Shown here: positions 32,701 through 38,700 of the stretch, piece by piece | Layout: every line of letters begins with the position of its first letter | Position numbering within the stretch: position 1 is the first letter of the stretch | From: Symbiodinium natans | Taxonomy: Eukaryota > Sar > Dinophyceae > Suessiales > Symbiodiniaceae | Length of the DNA: 64,000 bases | NCBI GenBank assembly: GCA_905221605.1 | Contig: CAJNDS010002815.1 | Coordinates: 97,501-161,500, forward strand | Reading direction: 5' to 3' | Program-made: the position numbers and the translations under genes | Notes under the pieces: generated by a model | The model's database searches: none | Seen by the model: only the letters and a program-made list of their open reading frames with translations | Told to the model about the DNA's origin: nothing

Positions 32701-35700
32701 ACCGCCAAACCCCGAGCGTGTTTTGTTTTTTCGGGGGGGGGGGGGATTTTGTGCTTTGGGGGGGGGGGGGATTTTATGCTTCAGGGGTTCAAAAACAGGT
32801 AGCGGTTTTAGGGTTGAGAGTTGCGGGTGTAGGTGTCCTAAACCCTGAACCCTAAACCCTGAACGACGAACCCTGAGCCTTCCCTGCAGAGTTTGGAGTG
32901 CTGTTTGGGGTTGGGGGGCGTTTCAGGGTTTAGGGGTTCGGGGGTTTCCCTAAACCCCAAACCGCAAACCCCAAACCCCAAACCCCAAAACCCCAAACCC
33001 CAAACCCCAAACCCCAAACCCCAAAACCCCAAACCCCAAACCCCAAAACCCCAAACCCCCAACCGCAAACCCCAAACCCCAAACCCCAAACCCCAAACCC
33101 CAAACCCCAAACCCCAACCCCCAACCCCCAACCCCCAAACCCCAAACCCCAAACCCTAAACCCCAACCCCCAAACCCTAAACCCTGGTTTGGGGTGATCT
33201 TGGGGGGGATGAGCGTGTGCCAGGTAGTGTTTTTGCTATTAGAAGCTTGGGTGGTTTGAACCCGAAACCCAATCGACCTGACCAGCTCCAAACCCTGCAA
33301 GCCCACAAGGGTGTAGAGTGTCGGGGTTAGGGTTTCTAGGGTCTAAACATCCCATGAGACCCTAAGAACCCTCTGAACCGATGAGCCGCTAAACCCTAGA
33401 CCCTGAACCCTGAACCTTGAACCCTAAACCCTAAACCTAAACCCTAAACCACATACCCTAAACCCTAAACCCTAAACAGGGCCTGCCTGCAGACGAGCCC
33501 AACGATGGCCTGGAGCTCCTCGTGCTCTACGGGGGCGTCCTCTTCTTCTCCATCTTTGTCCTCAACATCTTCATCGGTGTCATTGACGAGGAGCTGTGGG
33601 AGCTGTTGGTTTAGGGTTTAGGGTTTAGGGTTTTAGGGTTTGGGTTTAGGGTTCCCTACTACCCCCTCTATACTACCCCTCCCCCCCCGAGTTCCCCCCC
33701 TTAATAACCTTAACTAGGCTTAGTTATCCCTAGACGGCCGTAATTTATGGGGAGAACCTAGGGGGGTGGGGGGGGGGGGGGGGGTAGTAAAGAGGGTTAG
33801 GGCCTAGGGTTTTCAAACCCCAAGTTCGCAGCCCAAAGAACCCTCTTGGGTTTGAGAGGCTCCTACTGGGAGGGGGACTGAATCAGAAGATCGCAAGTAG
33901 ACTTAGAAGTACCCTAACAGGGGAGCCTCATTGGAGTTCTCCTAGTTACAACTCTATTGGATAACTGCTTACGAAGTCCTCCGACCCTTCAAGTACTGAG
34001 GAACCCTGAACCCTGCACCTTCTAAGCCCTAAATCCCTAACGTTTCAACAGCAAACACGGGGTTAAGGGTTTAGGGTTTAGGGTTCAGGGTTTAGGGTTT
34101 AGGGTTTAGGGTTCGGGGTTTAGGGGTTTTGGGGCTTAGAAGTTTTTGGGGCTTGGGATAGTTCAGGGTGGGTTCAGGCGCACGGAACGCCGGAACGCAA
34201 GAACATTGAGCCGCGGTTCGGGCGCTTGACCCGAAACCCTACAGCCAAAACCCTCAGCCCGAGAATCCGAAGCCCGAAACGCCAAAACCCTGAACCCTAA
34301 ATCCCAAACAACCCCTAAAAGTCACGCATAACTCAGGAGTACAAGAACGAGAAGGAGCAGTCTCATCTGAAGTTTGTTGGCCTCAGGGCCTCCTCGTGCC
34401 TCACCTACCTGCTACGTGTGCGCGTGATTCCCTGCCTGCTGAGCAGCAGCTGGGTCGCTGTTAAGGAAACTCTCCCCCTAAACCCTAAACCCTAAACCCT
34501 AAACCCTAAACCCTAAACCCTAAACCCTAAACCCTAAGCCCTAAACCCTAAACCCTAAACCCTAAACCCCTGAACCCTGAACCCTGAACCCTAAACCCTA
34601 GACTCAGGACCTTAGAGGGTTTTGTTTTTAGGGCTGCGGGCGTAGGGTTCCACAATAAGGAGACCCTACTATCAGCGACTCTATCTCCGTAATGTTGGGC
34701 CCTGTTTCGTCGGGGACCCTCTATGAAGACAGACTTTTGCTTGACCATTTCAGGGGTCAAATGCCCGGGCATCGTAGGACCTGGTTTCCGTGGCACGCCT
34801 TGAAGAAATCAACGGGGCCCTTTGCCCGTTTGCAAAATTATGCCCAACTGTTTGAGAATGTGGTGGGGGGGTGGGGGGGGGGGGGGGGGGTGTCTATGTG
34901 ATGGCAACTGAGTCTTAGTTTACTCCCCTAAACCGTAAACCCTAGGCCCTAGACCCGAAACTAAACCCTAAACCCTCAACCCTCAGCCCTAAACCCTACA
35001 CCTTAAACCCGAAACCCGAAACCCTAACCCTAAACCCTAAACCCTAAACCCTAAACCCTAAACCCTAAACCCTAAACGCTAAACCCTAAACCCTAAACCC
35101 TAAACCCTAAACCCTAAACCCTAAACCCTAAACCCTAAACCCTAAACCCTAAACCCTAAACCCTAAACCCTAAACCCCAGGCAAGGCAGCTTGTGGAGCG
35201 GCGTGCGTGGCCTTGCTCGTGTCTGCCGGACTCCAAACTGCGGCGATTTGCGGCGCCCGCCTCCCGGGGCATCTCCAGCTGCTCGCCTTCCAGGCCTGGG
35301 GTTTAGGGTTTAGGGTTTAGGGTTTGGGGTTTAGGGTTTCGGGTTTAGGGTCTAGGGTTTAGGGTTTAGGGTTTACGGTTTCGGGTTTCGGGTTTCGGGT
35401 TGCTCCAACGCCTGGTCGTTTGTCGGGCTTAGGATTCGGGCTACACCCTGAACCCTGAACCCTGAACAATGAACCCTAAACCCTGGACCCTAAACCCTAA
35501 ACCCTAAACCCTAAACCCTAAACCCTAAACCCTAAACCCTAAACCCTAAACCCTAAACCCTAAACCCTAAACCCTAAACCCTAAACCCTAAACCCTTTGC
35601 CTTCCAGGTGTGCCAGCTGATCATCTTCCTCGCGCCTTTCCAACGTGATGATGGGCCCTGGACAGACCGTTTCGCTCCTTCGGGCGAGGCGGGTGCTGTT

Positions 35701-38700
35701 CCAAATGGGGGTTTAGGAGTTTAGGAGTTTATCAGGGGCAAACTGATCAGGACGGCGTATGGGGGCGGATGGCCCTTCGGCAAAGGCCGTCGAACCCCCC
35801 TAGCCTTCGTCGAAACCCCCTCCCGGCTCTTGTGGCCTTCGTCGAACCTCCGGCCTTCATTTAGCCTTCGTCGAACCCTCCCGATTTTTTTCGGGCTTCG
35901 TCTTGGCCTTTTGTATCGGCCTTCGTCGAACCCCCTCCCCCTTCGTCGAACCTCCCGGCCTTCGTCGAACCTTCGCCCGGCCCCCCGGCCTTCGTCGAAC
36001 TTCGTCTCGGCCCGTTGGTATCCCGAGTCTTCGTCGAAGTTCCCCGGCCATCCTGCTCTTCGGCCATCCTGGTGTGTTTCCCCTTAGTTTAGGGTTTAGG
36101 GGTTTACGAATTTAGGGGTACCTTATTCGTGTCCTTATTAGAAGAGAATCTTACTATTTGGGGTTCTATATTCAGGGGGGCCCTTATTATCGCAAACCCC
36201 CAAATCCCCTAAGAAAAGACCCTAAGCCAATAAAACACGCAAACAGCCCTGAACCCTAAACCCTATAAGGCTGGTTCTTTTCAAGTCAGGCTTCCAGTCT
36301 CGAATAAATAGTTAAAGAGCGCAGAAAGCAAAAAGCAACTCTGCTTTTCAACCCACCCCCCCCATCCCCAGGTTTTCAGGGGCTCTGGCTACCTGGCAGT
36401 GAATGCAGAAGAAGAACCCGTACGAAGGCGCTTGGGTCTCTAGAGTGGGCTTTTGTTGGCGACTTTGCAGTTTCGGGGTTAGGTTTGAGGAGGTTCAGGG
36501 GGGTTTGAGGAGGTTCAGGGGGTTTCAGGGTTCAGGGGGTTTCAGGGTTTAGGGGATTCAGGGGTTTTAGGGTTGAGGGTTTAGGGTTTCGCAGGGTTTG
36601 TGTTTTTTGAGGGGCTGTTTCGGCTCAGGGGCTTTACGGGGCCCAGGGCCCTTGTCGACGCCGACATTACAAGAGCCCTGCAAAGCCCCCCTAAGGCCCC
36701 TAAGGACTCAAACGCCACCCAAAGATCTAAGAATAGTTCAGCAGCCCCCAAAGCCATACCCTCTAAAGGAGAATATAAGGAAGGATGTTACCATACCCCT
36801 TAGTTTTCAAGGGTATGCCCGAGGGGTATGGTATGATTGATGAGTATTTCCTTGGAAAAAAGAGATCTGAACCGAACCACTTAAACCCTCAACTCTAAAC
36901 CCCGGACCACACCCCCCCCTCCCTAACACCCCAACGAAATAAACCCTAGCACGCCAACACCCACCCCACTCTAACACCTTAACACCCAAACGCCCTAACA
37001 CCCCAACACCCCAACGCCCCCTAACACCCTAAACCCTAAACCCTAAACCCTAAACCCTCGAGACCCTCGAGACCCTCGAGACCCTAAACAAACCCTAGCA
37101 CGCCCAAGCACAGGTACATCTGGATTATCGAGCCCCGCCAGCGCTCCCGCGCCCCGAGCCATCCGGCGCCCGGCTACTCCAGGTGGGTAGCTTAGACCCT
37201 AAACCCTAAACCCTAAACCCTAAACCCTAAACCCTGAACCCTGAACCCTGAACCCTGAACCCTGAACCCTGAACCCTGAACCCTGAACCCTGAACCCTGA
37301 ACCCTGAACCCTGAACCCTGAAACCTGAACCCTAAACCCTAAACCCTAAGCCCGAAACCCGAAACCCTAAACCCAAGGTCTTCATCTGTGGCATCCTCAG
37401 GCTTCGCAGGCGATGGCCCAGAAAACCCAGAGCTGTTTGGGTGCAGGGGGTTTAGGGTTTAGGGTTTAGGGTTTAGGATTTAGGGGGTTATCTTGGTCGC
37501 CCAGTGGTACCCTTTTGCCCCCCCCCCCCCCGTTTGGGGTTAGGGTTTAGGGTTTAAGGTTTAGGGTTTAGGGTTTTAGGGTTTTAGGGTTTTGGGGTTT
37601 TAGGGTTTTAGGGTTTCAGGGTTTTAGGGTTTAGGGTGTCGGGTTTCGGGTTTAGGGTCCCTTCTACATTAGCCAACCCTAGAAGGGTACCCTTATTGTT
37701 CTGGTTTTAATGTTGAAGTTTCAGGCTTTTGGGGCTTTTGGGTGTTGGGGTGTTAGGGTTTTGGGGGGTTAAGGTTGTTTGGGGTGTTGGGGTTGTAGGG
37801 GTTGAGGTTTAAGGCTTCTAGGGGTTGAGGGTTTTAGGTGCTGAGTGTTTAGCCTTTTCGGGGTTCGGGTTGAAGGTTCAGGGTTTAGGTGTTTAAGGGC
37901 TTGGGGGGTTGTAGGGGTTTGCCAGCGGAGGGTTTAGTTTCACTATCCTTATAGAGTTCTGAAGGGAAGGGGTTAAGGGGAGGGGGGGTATGTAACCCAA
38001 GGTTTCCTAAGACTCCCCACTACTCCCTAAGCCCCCCGAAGCTTCCTTAGGGCCCCCCCCCCCCCCCCCCCCCATTGAACCCCTTTAAGAACCCTATAAC
38101 GAGTTTAGCCCTAAACCCCCGAAACCCTAAACCCTAAACCTTAGACCCTAAACCCTAAACCTAAACCCTTAAGAACCCTAAAATATCCCCCATAAATGAA
38201 GTCGGGGAGCCAATAAGCCGTTGACAGCCCTCAGACCCCCTTAACGTTGCAAGAGCTCCCTGAAGCATGAGGGTGGCAGGAGTGCACTAAGCCTTAAACT
38301 CGAAGCCCTAAAGCCCTAAACCCTAACCCGTACGCCCTAAACCCTGAACCCCAAACCCTAAACCTAAACCTAAGCCCCAAACCCTAAACTATAAACCCTA
38401 AACCCGAAAACCGAAACCCTGAACCCTAAGCTCTAAACTCCAAACCCTGAAACCTGCCGGCAGTCACCTCAGCCCAGCTAGCCCCAACTTCAGACCACCC
38501 TGCGCCCTTCAAGCCACCCAAAATCCCCAAAATCCCTCAACTAGGGTTTAGGGTTATGGGTTCAGGGTTTGGCCCGTTCAGCCCCCTTGCAGTCCCTGAA
38601 CACCGCAAACTCCCACCCCCCCCCCCAGAGCCCCTAAAACCCCTTTCTTGGACCCCGGATCTTTTTTTCCCCCCCCGCAAGTCCTAAACCCTACACCCTA

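Noticed and set aside
32838-33306. Open frames encoding VWGLGFGVW, NPKPQTPNPKP or GFRV repeats as proteins
   Set aside because: They are direct translations of CCCCAAA/CCCTAAA or TTTAGGG arrays in three frames on both strands. The same pattern explains frames near 5057, 42907, 45055 and 45444.
35830-36115. Arg/Pro/Ser-rich proteins at 35.8-36.1 kb
   Set aside because: Repeat-derived from the CCTTCGTCGAACC cluster, with open frames on both strands.
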